Positions 24,464-33,990 of a DNA stretch of 64,000 bases are shown here, piece by piece. A model generated the notes under the pieces. That model did not search any database and was not told where the DNA came from. It saw only the letters and a list, made by a program, of their open reading frames with translations. Made by a program: the position numbers and the translations under genes. Source of the stretch: Melieria omissa (taxonomy: Eukaryota > Arthropoda > Insecta > Diptera > Ulidiidae); assembly GCA_963971225.1 (NCBI GenBank), contig OZ020267.1, positions 107,223,892-107,287,891 on the forward strand. Direction: 5' to 3'. Numbering within the stretch: position 1 is the stretch's first letter; each line of letters opens with the position of its first letter.

Positions 24464-25770
24464 AGATTAGATTAGATTTGGGATTCGGACAACACCTGCC
24501 CGAGACACTGCGTCCAAGTAGTGAACTATTGTGTCATGTCCCTCTACGTTATTGGAGGAGTTCGTGTCCTCCAATGTTATCTAGGAACTCCTTTAGTTTC
24601 CTTAGATTCATTTCAGACAAATCTCTCGTCTGTATTACCTCCTTCCCTAATATTCGCTTTCTTGCGGGTATTAGGGCAGGGCATTCAGTTATAATATTGT
24701 TACGAATTTCCCCAGTTCGTTATCGACGGTTCGTTTTGATTGTATTTGAAAATAAAACAACTTCAGTTATCCGGCGCAACGTAGTCAAAACTAACAATCG
24801 CTTTATTTGCAGAATTCACACTTTGCTTGTATCTACACTTGTTACCACTTTGCTTGCTTAACACAGACTCGACCCCTTGCGCTGCCACTGCTGCTTTTAT
24901 ACCACTTTTCTTATCGCGCCGAAGTTTCTTGCACTTCTAATTGGAAAGCGCTCGACCATTCTCGCACAGCCCATTTCTTCGAGAACCATCCTTGCCATAT
25001 CGGACTATACCAAGCGAATTTATAACAGTTTTGCTGTACTTCACAGTGCATGCCTAAAAGTATGCTTGGAAAACATTCGTGCGGAGAAAAGCATTTCTGT
25101 ACAGTGCGGCACAGAATTTCTCATCGTATCAATATGTATAGAAGTCTCTTCTTCTTCCATACAAAATCTGCAAAGTTCGCTGTCCGTTAGTCCCAGACGC
25201 GCCTTATGCATATTTAGCAGACAGTGTCCACTTAGCATCCCCGTCATGACCTTGAGCTCCTTTCTGCTTAGGTCAATTAGGTACCTGGATTTCCTTTCCG
25301 AGTAGGCTGGAAAGAAAAGCTTGGAGCATCGTTGCCCCATTGTGTTCGACCATTTGTGGTTTGCTCGATTAATGAATTCCTGTTTAACACAATGTCTGTA
25401 ATGAGACTTGCTAACACCTATGATTGGTTCAGGTCCGTAGGGCCGGCTAGCAGCCCCTTCCTTTGCCAATCTGTCCGCTTCCTCATTACCATCGTGCCCA
25501 CAGTGCGCAGGGATCCAGTGCATTATCACTTGGTTTTCCCTTGAGAGATCCTGGACAACATTTGCTGTCTCCCAGACCAGTTTGGAGTCAAATGTCATCG
25601 AGCCTAGGGCCTTGATTGCCGCCTGGCTGTCTGACATTATGATTATCCTTTTCCTTCTAACATTGAGTGTTAGTAATTTCCTGGCACACACATTTATGGC
25701 AAAGACCTCAGCCTGAAAAATCGAGGCTTTGTCCCCAAGACTTACAGAAGACTGGAAACAGAAGACAGAA
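24464..25770 (-). mobile_element. RNase H LINE, 5'-truncated, with intact target duplication
   Basis: The minus strand 25041-25735 encodes RNase H: SDSQAAIKAL, then HWIPAHCGHDGNEEADRLAK, then the tail with GMLSGHCLLNMHKARLGL, CRFC and EEEETSIHI. The frame is cut by the solo LTR at 24698-25131 and resumes left of it with ECPALIPARKRILGKEV. The 3' end is (AATCT)n at about 24464-24478. Direct repeats GACTGTTTTACATTT (24449-24463) and GACTATTTTACATTT (25771-25785) match at 14 of 15 positions. About 30 bases at the 5' junction (25741-25770) look unrelated to the coding frame. Confidence 0.88.
24698..25131 (-). mobile_element. solo LTR of a Ty3/gypsy-like retrotransposon, 434 bp
   Basis: Read on the minus strand it begins TGATACGATG and ends CGTAACA (TG...CA). 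It is flanked by ATAT on both sides (24694-24697, 25132-25135), a 4-bp duplication as for gypsy-type integrases. Promoter-like GGTATAAAAGCAG (complement of 24888-24903) and a poly(A) signal AATAAAGCG (near 24800) lie in the expected order. Excising it with one ATAT restores the LINE frame without a shift, which supports the boundaries. No internal region remains. Confidence 0.82.
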
Positions 25771-26745
25771 GACTATTTTACATTTGGTTCAACTTTCAAC
25801 TCTATTCCAGTAAAAGCTTCAATATCTTGATATTACTTACTGATTACAAAAGCCCCGAACCAGCTAAAAGAGATTTAGAGTTTCTGGGGGGGAAACATGA
25901 TAACAAGGACTGTTTTACAATTGGTTCAACTTTCAACTCTATTTTAATAAAAGCCTCAAATTACTTGATATTAATTGATTACAAAAGCCCCGAACCAGCT
26001 AGAAAAGATTAATAGTCTCTGGGGGAAACTTGATGTCAAGGGCTGCCACACATTTGGTTCAACTTTCAACTCAATTTCAATTAAAGCTTCAGAGAGTCTT
26101 CGCCTTACAAAAGCAACAGACCAGCTTAAAGAGATAAAAGAGATTTAGAGTCTCTGAAGGAAACTTTATGTCAAGAGTTGCCATACATTTATTTATTCAT
26201 ATTTTTACTTTCAACTCTATTCCCATTAAATCTTGATAAGTCAGGAACTGACGCTACCAGACAGTTTTCGCAGCTCAGAAATTTAGAGTCTCTGGAAAAA
26301 ATTTGATGTCAAGAGTTGCCATACGTTTTGTTTAACTTTCAACTTTATTCCCATTAAATCTTCAAAATTTGATATGTCTGGAACTGACGCTACCAGACAG
26401 TTTTCGCAGCTCAGAAATTTAGAGTCTCTGGAAAAATTTTAATGCCACGAGTTACCATACATTTGGTTTAACTTTCAACTGTATTTCCATTAAATCTTCA
26501 AAATTTTGATGTCTGGAACTGACGCTTCTAGGCAGTTTAATACAGCTCATAGATTTGCCATACATTTGGTTCAACTTTCAACATCAAATCTTCAAAATGT
26601 TATATGTCTGGACAGACTAGCGTCCAAACAATCTTCGCAGCTCAAAGAGATTTAGAGTTTCTGGAAAAAAATTTAATACCAAGACGTTTGGTTCAACTTT
26701 CAACTCTTTTCCAATAAAAACGTCAATATTGCAATATTTTAATTC

Positions 26746-28559
26746 TTCACTAAATTTAAATGCAATTTTATGGCAGCAAGAAAATCATAGTTAAAGTTTT
26801 CATCTCAAGCACCACAAATTTTTCTCTTGGCGTCATTTTCCGTTTTCTTAGTTTTTGTAATTATATATTTTGTTGTTGTTGTTGGTTTTTTTGTTGCTAT
26901 TTCTAATTTCGTAAACTTGTAATTATGCATACTAATGACGTTGATAATATTATGCACATAATTACCCAACGCCAAACCATTTTACACCATTATTACACAC
27001 ACACACACACACATACATAGATACGCACACAGATAGTTGGTGATACTTGCAGCGACGAGTACGCACAGATACTCGCATTGATGGGCCGAGAGTGGGTTGT
27101 GTGGCCATTTGGGCTCGGCGAATGCACACACAGGACGCAATGAGCAAACTGCTGAAAATGGTGACAGTTGAAACTTTTATTTTAATGTTGCAAATAGCAA
27201 CACCCAACCAACCATCATACAAACAACAAAGCAACAACAACAACACAACTTTACAACAAAAGCAACTTTACTAAGTGCACGAAACGAAAAAAACCTAAAA
27301 ACAACTGAAAGCTGACGACTGACGACTGCTTAAGGGCGACAGCGGCAGCACATCGGGCCGAGTGGTTAAAATGAATGAAGAAAAACCGCTCAGAAATCTA
27401 ATGACAAAATGGATATAGCTATTAAGACAGTGTTGCCAACTAGACCAGTGACTAAGCCAACCGGCCAACCGACTGAACGATGGGCTGCTGGATTAAAAGC
27501 GACAGCGACAAAGTCGGAGTTAGTCAGTGAAACAGAGAATCAGACAGCCAATCAGCCAGTTAGTCAGTTAGTCATTCAGCCAGTCATGCAGTTAGTCAGT
27601 GTGCATTGTGCAACACTGCTGACGTCGACTGCTTGCAATGACAATAAGCCAACAACAACAACAATAACAACTACAATGCCAACTTTATATTTGCGCTCAC
27701 AGTGAAACAGTGGCATCATTGGCCATGCGGGCCAATGTGGTTTCGTCAACTCGGTTGGCCAGAGTCAGTCAAAATGAAATTGTTGCGAGCGTAATTGCGG
27801 CAGCGACAGACATCAGCATGCGTGGCATACGCTGCCATATTAAAATTAAATCGTTATTGTTGTGTGTTAATGGCAGAGTGAGCACTGCCAGCCGTCGAGA
27901 ACATCATCACTTTTGCCAATAACACCACAACATTTCCACATTTATGCCACAATCGAAGCAAAGACGCAGCGAGGAGCGCAATGTTCGATGGTTGTCGTTG
28001 AGTACCTAAATTGGAAATTGTCAAACAAGTTTAGTCGAGCACTTGCCAGTCGATTTCAACTTGAAAATTCGTTCGACAATTGGCCACTGAAATGCATAAA
28101 AGGGGGTAAAAGAGCGGCAGCAAGTGAATTGAATTGGAGTACGTTAAAACTAACCGATAATGTAGTTAGCGGGGAATGGAATTGTGTGCAACTGAAAACA
28201 ATACAATTCAGTTTTCAATTAGTTTTCGATGAAAGGTTATAAAAACAAAACACAAATTACAGATGGCTTTCGGGAGAAGTGGGTGACAGAAGCATTGCAT
28301 CAGTGTTCCAGTGATTGGATCTCTGGAATGAAGGGTCGAACGACAGCAGAAAACTTTCGGAAAACAATCCGAGTTGCAGATAACGATACATGTTTGTTTA
28401 TAAGGCAAAAGTTATTGGATTAACTCATACTGACTCATTGAGTGTCAGTTGTCACATATGGCTATTTCATATCAGCAATCGACACTGACCTCTAAATTGG
28501 CTATGGAAAGCGTTCAGAAACTCAATGGATGTACTCGGAACGTTACCTGTGGGCACAGG
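26746..28559. other. spacer without recognised gene
   Basis: Contains GTT runs (26872-26884), an AC microsatellite (26996-27012), CAA runs and moderately GC-rich stretches at 27300-28000. Open frames there are Thr/Gln-rich and lack domains. Confidence 0.35.
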
Positions 28560-28613
28560 GTGGTTGGTTAGTTAGGGTTGGTGGTGGTGGTTTCGATGGT
28601 TTCGACATACAGC

Positions 28614-29174
28614 CGTTTTGAAACTACTATCTTGCAGGTTCCGGCTTATACAAAACACCTCAAAACCCCTGTTTTATAGCCATTTTGAGGCGTTCATGAA
28701 GGCCAGAAAATAACTGATTATCCTCCCGAAGACCTCCTGGATATCCCCGTAGAAAGGTCTACCTAGCTGCTCTAACCTCCTTCTTGCTAGAAGCGGGCAT
28801 CGTTTTGAAACTACTCTCTTGCAGGTTTCGGCTTATACAAAACACCGCGAAACCCCTGTTTTACAGCCCTCTCGAGGTGTTCATGAAGGCCAGACAATCA
28901 TTGATTCTTCTCCAAGAGACCTCTTTGATATCCCCGCAGAAAGGTCTACCTAGCTGCTCTAACCTCCTTCTTGCTAGAGGCGGCCATCGTTTTGATACTA
29001 CTCCCTTGCAGGTTCCTGCTTATGCAAAACACCTCGAAACCCCTGACTGTTTTACAGCCATTTTGAGGCGTTGATGAAGGCCAGAAAATCACTGATTCTC
29101 CTTCAAGAGACTTCCTTATTATCCTCGCAAAAAGGTCTATCTAGCAGCTCTAAACTCTTTCTTGCTACAGCCGA
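28614..29174. repeat. three tandem 187-bp units of the LINE tail
   Basis: CGTTTTGAAACTACT (or its variant) starts units at 28614, 28801 and 28988, exactly 187 bp apart. Units differ by scattered substitutions and short indels. Each encodes, on the minus strand, the ARRRLEQLGRPFCGDI-type end of the LINE protein. Confidence 0.85.
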
Positions 29175-29214
29175 GCATATAGAGAGAAAATGTTCTATCG
29201 TTTCCTTCTCAGCT

Positions 29215-29522
29215 CAGGGTAATGCGCTGACTTCTCATACCGAGGCCCTAGGTTCGATTCCTAGCTCGGGCTGATAAAACGCTCATCTACTTCTATCGCT
29301 ATCCACATGAAGCAGATAAGAATTACAGGAATTCAGCGCTAAAGTGTCGGTTCCTTCCCTCCCCTTTCCCCATCTGCTTGAAATGTGTACTGCAACATAT
29401 GTTTGAAACAATTGTGTTGCATCCACATTTCTAAAACGGGTGCAATATGTGGTATCACAATGGGCCTTTCAGACCTCCGAGTGTGTCTCTTACAGAGGTC
29501 GCCACCATAATCTAGCCTAACC
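29215..29522 (+). mobile_element. tRNA-headed SINE, family B, full copy with 13-bp target duplication
   Basis: TTCCTTCTCAGCT flanks it exactly (29202-29214, 29523-29535). The head has TGACTTCTCATACC (CAT at the anticodon position) and box B GGTTCGATTCC. The body includes ATGAAGCAGATAAGAATTAC and the 3' end is ATCTAGCCTAACC. At 308 bp this defines the family's length. Presumably transcribed by polymerase III and mobilised by a LINE. Confidence 0.82.
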
Positions 29523-29862
29523 TTCCTTCTCAGCTAGATTGCAACAGAAACAGCGGCTACTGTTGTAAGGGATACCCATTCTGGCTGCATACCTAATACC
29601 TGTCCTAAAGGCCACCGCCCTGTGACACCCACATAGACTTGGGCCACATCACTTCGCTTTTTACCAATCAATTCCACCGATTTGTTTTTTTTTAAGTCAA
29701 GTCAAAGAAAGGGAGTCAAAGAAGGGTAGTGTGCGGCATGCACTTTCACTCGGAGACCCCATTGTGAATCACTTCATTCTTGAATGTCGATGTCCTTCCC
29801 TGCGATGTCCTTCCCTATCGGTTGGGTACCCTTTAGATTCAGACGCGATCTTTTGGGAACTA

Positions 29863-30458
29863 TAGGGTGTTTTTTTTAGAGGTATAGAACTTCGAATTCA
29901 AATAAAACACAAGAAAATCGTTTTAATGTCCATTAATTTGGCTTTATTGGAAGGATAATTTTATGCCATTAATGTTTAAATATGATTTCGGGCATGTGGC
30001 CGCCGCGGCTGGCTCGAATAAAGCCAATTCTACAGGTCCAATTTTCAGTTGATGGACAAAGCTCCAATTGATGTGCACGGTGGCGAATCGATTCATTCGG
30101 GTCCTCTTCAACATTTTGCTCTACAGCGGCAATTGTTTCTTCGGTGCGCACTGTTCGACGTCTCTGCGGATGCGTATTATCACATAGAGTAAACGTAGTG
30201 CGAAAACGACCCATGGTTAACCGAATTAATTGCTCTGATGGACCATAAAATGGACGGAGCTTGCGGTAAACTTCGCGAACTGAACCATTATTTTTGAAAT
30301 AAATTTGCACGATTTGCAAGCGTTGTTCTTTTGTCAACCTGTTCATGATGAAATGGCAAACCAAACTGAACATAAATGACATTAGAGTTGCCAGATTTGA
30401 CCACAAAATGCCAGTTTTATCTCTATTCGAAAAACAAACCTCTAAAAAAAACACCCTA
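29863..30458 (-). mobile_element. internally deleted mariner-type transposon, 596 bp
   Basis: Perfect inverted ends TAGGGTGTTTTTTTTAGAGG are bordered by TA on both sides (29861-29862, 30459-30460), the Tc1/mariner target. The interior joins the start and the very end of a transposase, so it is a deletion derivative that could move only with help from a full-length relative. Confidence 0.88.
29969..30346 (-). pseudogene. mariner-type transposase, deletion remnant
   Basis: From the ATG at 30346 the frame reads MNRLTKEQRLQIVQIYFKNN, a helix-turn-helix DNA-binding start, and continues to CPST near residue 95. It then jumps directly to the family's C-terminal end (IGFIRASRGGHMPEIIFK) and stops at 29969. 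The catalytic acidic core (DDE/D region) is entirely missing. The join keeps frame, giving an uninterrupted 125-codon frame that could encode a DNA-binding-only protein, but expression is unproven. Frame openness upstream of 30346 comes from flanking LINE sequence. Confidence 0.8.
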
Positions 30459-30460
30459 TA

Positions 30461-30846
30461 TTTGGTCTTGGCAAGGAAATTGTGTAGATCCGTAACCTGT
30501 GCATCCGCTATTTCCGTAGGACCATCGACGAATCTGGCCCTAAGGGTCTGGAGCCGCCGTAACTGCAGCGTCATTACAGGGACTCGATTGATTCCACTGC
30601 AGTCTCGTTTCAGCAGCTGCTGCATAAATCTCCACTGATTTGCCAACTCTGCATGTGTCCAGCCTCTGTCATGTCTGTCTTTGCTACGAGGTCCTTAGAG
30701 AGCTCGCTATTGAAGAGGTTTATGGGTGTGCGGACCTTCAACGCATTCCTCTGGTCAAGAGCGGAACCTGTTCTGGTAAGCTCATCCGCTCTTTTGTTAC
30801 CCTCAATGTTTCTAAGCTCAGGAACCCAAATAAGAGTAACCATTGA
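30461..30846 (-). mobile_element. RNase H LINE fragment flanking the mariner
   Basis: The minus strand encodes VTLIWVPELRNIEGNKRADE followed by SALDQRNALKVRTP, close to the RNase H end at 13.9 kb. Beyond a frameshift comes LRRLQTLRARFVDGPTEIAD up to the mariner's right TA. DNA left of the mariner (29700-29860) may be the same element's tail, or a plus-strand fragment; orientation there is ambiguous. Confidence 0.6.
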
Positions 30847-30849
30847 TTA

Positions 30850-31117
30850 ACATCCAGCGGCTACGCTGGCTCGGTCATGTCTGCCGTATGGACAACGAAG
30901 CTCCGGCGAAAAAGGTGTTCGATGCGAAGGTTGAAGGGCGACGGCGAAGAGGGAGGCCGTGTCTCCGGTGGAAGGACCAAGTTGAAGAGGCCCTGTCATC
31001 TCTTAGTGTGTGTGACCAACTGGAGAAAGCGCGCGCAAAGCAGAGGCGCCTGGAGAAAAGTTTTGCGGCAGGCCGTAACCCGATAACGGGTTGTTATGGC
31101 CAGTTAAGTAAGTATTG
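30850..31117 (+). mobile_element. LINE RT C-terminal fragment (RWLGH...GRPxxRW type), copy 1
   Basis: The plus strand encodes LRWLGHVCRMDNEAPAKKVF and then EGRRRRGRPCLRWKDQVEEA, the conserved end of many insect LINE reverse transcriptases, and stops at 31118. The 3' end GATAACGGGTTGTTATGGCC is shared with the copy at 52532-52803. Confidence 0.75.
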
Positions 31118-31118
31118 A

Positions 31119-32379
31119 TCGGCGTGCCAGTTCCAGGAGGGTCTCCCTGCTATTCCAGACAAGATAGAGAGAACAGGGTGACTCTGAAGTCAGTTAGAGG
31201 AAGTTTTGGAACAGAGCAAAACAAAGCAAAGTAAGAAGATAATACGGATTGAAAGGTACCGGAAATGGAACTCTATGGACCACAGTCTGAGACAGTCAAA
31301 GGCCCAGTTAACAATTACGAAATAACACAAAAGAGACAAACACAATCTTCATCAACTTTGAAGAAGCCCCATTGACAATGAACCACTAGTAAGAAGAATC
31401 TTCTCGAAAATAAAGCACAGCTTATAGGAGGGAGATTGATAGTGACGTTGGACTTACAGAACGCTTAATAAACCAGGACATAAAAACTACCTAATAGATA
31501 GATTCTTCAGGCCATTTCACTGGCAGAATAACAAGCTATGGTTTTATTCCATAAGAATTCGTCAGCTCAATGGAGAAGGATGTATTTCTATCTCTTTCGA
31601 AAAAGATTCTAATATCAAAATATGATAGGCATCTTTCTCTGTATGCTTTCTTTCTTTGTGACAGTTAACAAAGCAAGAAAAATCTCTAAATTTTTGTTGC
31701 AAAAAATATGATTTTCAAATTCAATTTAATCATTGCACCAATCAGCGTTAAATGAGACAAAACTTTATTGCATTGCAAAGTACTCGCAAAGCAATGTGAA
31801 GCTTTACAATTCATGGAAAACAATTAATAGCGAAGCAAACCAGAACCTAAACGAACAACTTCCGCATGAACACACAGAGAGGGCGAACGAAAGAAACAAA
31901 AACACACAAAGCCCCAAAAACTGCAAAACTACGTAGGGGACGTCGACGGCAGCAAACATCAGCCCAAAGCGAAGCAAACACAAATATTTTTTTGTATGTT
32001 TATTTTTTATGCAAACCTAAGCACAAACAAAACTTTAATGGTTTCAAATGAAAGAAATACGAAAAATGAAATAATAAAAATTAAAAAAACTAAAAATTAA
32101 ATAAAAAATACTTCAAGCAGAATAAATGAAGAAACGAAAAACTTGGCGAAACCAAGCAAAAAAAACAGAGACAGCAAAAACTGAAAAACCAGCAAAATTA
32201 TGAGCGGCAAGAAAAAAATCAAGAAAAAACAAAATTGCCAAGGGCTCCAACACCTGTTGAATGAGTACGCAACTATACGAAGAAAAAGACAAAAAAAAAT
32301 ATAAAAACAAAAAAAAAATATTTTTCAAAAAATATGCAATCAAAAATAATAATTATAATTAAACACACGCACATAGATA
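31119..32379. other. AT-rich spacer
   Basis: No gene recognised. The segment CTTACAGAACGCT...ACCAGGA (about 31453-31482) also occurs near 20138-20160, suggesting a further dispersed repeat. Adenine-rich from 32040. Confidence 0.35.
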
Positions 32380-32890
32380 AAGTTGTGAAGAGAAAAAAAT
32401 TAAAAAAAACAGGTTACAAGTTGGTAATTTTGAAATTTTGATTTCAAAGTTTAATTTTTTAATCTTCAAGATTTGAAATAAATGAAGTTGTGAAAAGAAA
32501 AAACTAAAAAAAACAAATGAAAAGTTTTTCATTTTTACATTTTTATTTGAAAGTTTTTTTTCAATATTTAAAATTTGAAATAGATTAAGTTTTGAAGAGA
32601 AAAAATTCACAAAAAACACGTGAAAAAGTTTATAATTTTTAAGTTTTGATTTGAACGTTTATTTACCAATTTTCAAAATTCGAAATAGGTGAAGTTGTGA
32701 AGAGAAAAAATTCACAAAAAAACAGGTAAATAAGTTTAGAATTCTGAAATTTTGTTTTGTTTCAATTTTCAAAAATTGTAATAGGTGAAATTGTGAAGAG
32801 AAAAATATTTAAAAAACAGGTAAAAAAGTTAGTAATTTTCAAGTTTTAATTTGAAAGTTTTATTTTTCAGTTTTCAAAATGTTTATATTA
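32380..32890. repeat. degenerate tandem array, about 100-bp units, five copies
   Basis: GAAGTTGTGAAGAGAAAAAA-like starts at about 32390, 32485, 32588, 32692 and 32789. Each is followed by A-rich then ACAGGTxAAxAAGTT and TTTTGAAATTTTGATTTGAA segments. Confidence 0.75.
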
Positions 32891-33189
32891 AATTTTTACA
32901 TATTACTTTTTAGTTTTGAAGTTTTGGATTTATAAAGTTTTAACTTCTATAAAAAGGACAAACAGAATGCATTATTGTTCCAATAGATGACTTTGGTAAT
33001 CTGTATCTTGCGTTGTATGTGTGCGATTGAGTTACGTTAGAAAGGATCAGAAATATATGATTTCGTAATAAAAAACTTTTCAGACAGTTTTGCGATTGCT
33101 TGGCTCAATTTTGTTTGAGCGCGTAGCAAAGATGGGCACCAGCAAAGAAAAAGACGCCATATTTGACATTTTTTTTTAGATAAAAGATT

Positions 33190-33332
33190 ACTGGCGCAAA
33201 CAGGGGGATTTTGGGGGCCCAACCTCCTCGAATTCGAAAATTGCTAGTACAAAATATGGTGTCGAATGGTATTCGGCTCAAAAGTTGTACGCAAGCTCTT
33301 CTCCTCTAAATGAAATCCTGTGTGCGCCACTG
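33190..33332. mobile_element. hAT-like MITE, sister of 3210-3350
   Basis: Ends CTGGCGCAAACAGG and CTGTGTGCGCCACTG are inverted repeats. The interior (GTACAAAATATGGTGTCGAA) matches the 3.2-kb element in reverse orientation. The left end is eroded and no target duplication is clear. Confidence 0.55.
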
Positions 33333-33892
33333 ATCCAGATACTGTAAGAGCCAATCAATCAATTAAGAAACCACTCTCATTTTGCCGATTTCGTTCTGGT
33401 AATTTGATGTCAAAGATGCACCATACTTTGGATGACCCGTTGTAAAAAATGTATATAAAAACATGGAAATTGTCGAGTCTTACTGTCATACGAGCACTGT
33501 TTTGACTTTCTAGAAGCTAAACATTGTACATAGAACTATTTGGAACCATTTGCATTAAGGGGGATACGAAATGATGCTCGATGTATGGATGCCACTTGAA
33601 TTAAGGGAAAAGAAAACTTCATTTCGATCTGCGGATCACTGCTGAATCGCAGCAAAGGCGATCCATTTCTGTATGATGACTGATTGTAAATTTAAAAAAT
33701 TACATAACAGAACTTTATTAATGAAGTTTCCTGTAGACCAGCTGTTCTCAAACTGTGGTACGCACCTCATCGAAGCTGAAAGTTTATCGATAGATTCGTC
33801 AGAAGCTCTGATAGCTTGGTTGAAGGATTCTTATGCATACACTTTATAGTCCAGACCTGGCAACAAGTGATTACTACCTCTTTTTGTCTATA
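33333..33892. repeat. spacer containing a dispersed-repeat fragment
   Basis: The segment at 33715-33775 (AATGAAGTTTCCTGTAGACC and TTCTCAAACTGTGGTA) matches 39825-39880 with about 15 differences. The family is unknown. The remainder is unassigned. Confidence 0.4.
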
Positions 33893-33990
33893 ACAGCCGC
33901 CTTAGCTCAGCTGGCTTGTGCGTTGAGCCGCGAGTCAAAACTCCGCGAGTTCAATACTCCGTTGCGTTAACAAAAAAAAGAAAAACAACA
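33893..33990 (+). mobile_element. tRNA-headed SINE, family A, head-only copy
   Basis: CCGCCTTAGCTCAGCTGGCT (box A) and GAGTTCAATACTCC (box B-like), then GTTGCGTTAAC and an A-rich end. The head matches 3853-3950; the body is absent. Confidence 0.65.

Larger units (their letters stand above)
24330..26745. repeat. minisatellite of about 135-bp units, interrupted by a LINE
   Basis: TTTGGTTCAACTTTCAACTC recurs at about 25786, 25923, 26057, 26194 (degraded), 26329 and 26465, giving a spacing of 133-137. Two further, shorter units follow at about 26568 and 26690. Each unit also has GATTTAGAGTYTCTGG and GATGTCAAGRRYTG. One partial unit (24330-24463) lies left of the inserted LINE and joins the right side exactly at its target duplication. 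No coding potential. Confidence 0.8.
28560..29690 (-). mobile_element. RNase H LINE 3' end with triplicated tail and nested SINE
   Basis: Reading leftward from about 29640: a Cys tail with YAARMGIPYNSSRCFCC, interrupted by a SINE at 29215-29522, then EKETIEHFL and an ARKSLE-type segment. Removing the SINE restores the frame. The final part of the coding tail plus 3' UTR is present three times in tandem. The terminus is AACCACCACCACC...AACTAACCAACC at about 28560-28600. Confidence 0.8.

Noticed and set aside
24698..25027. A shorter LTR ending at TATAACA (25027)
   Set aside because: Those ends give no target duplication and leave 104 unexplained bases; the ends at 24698 and 25131 give ATAT on both sides and restore the LINE frame.
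27409..27705. 98-codon Thr/Gln/Val-rich frame
   Set aside because: Composed largely of CCAGTTAGTCAGT-type simple sequence; no homology signal.
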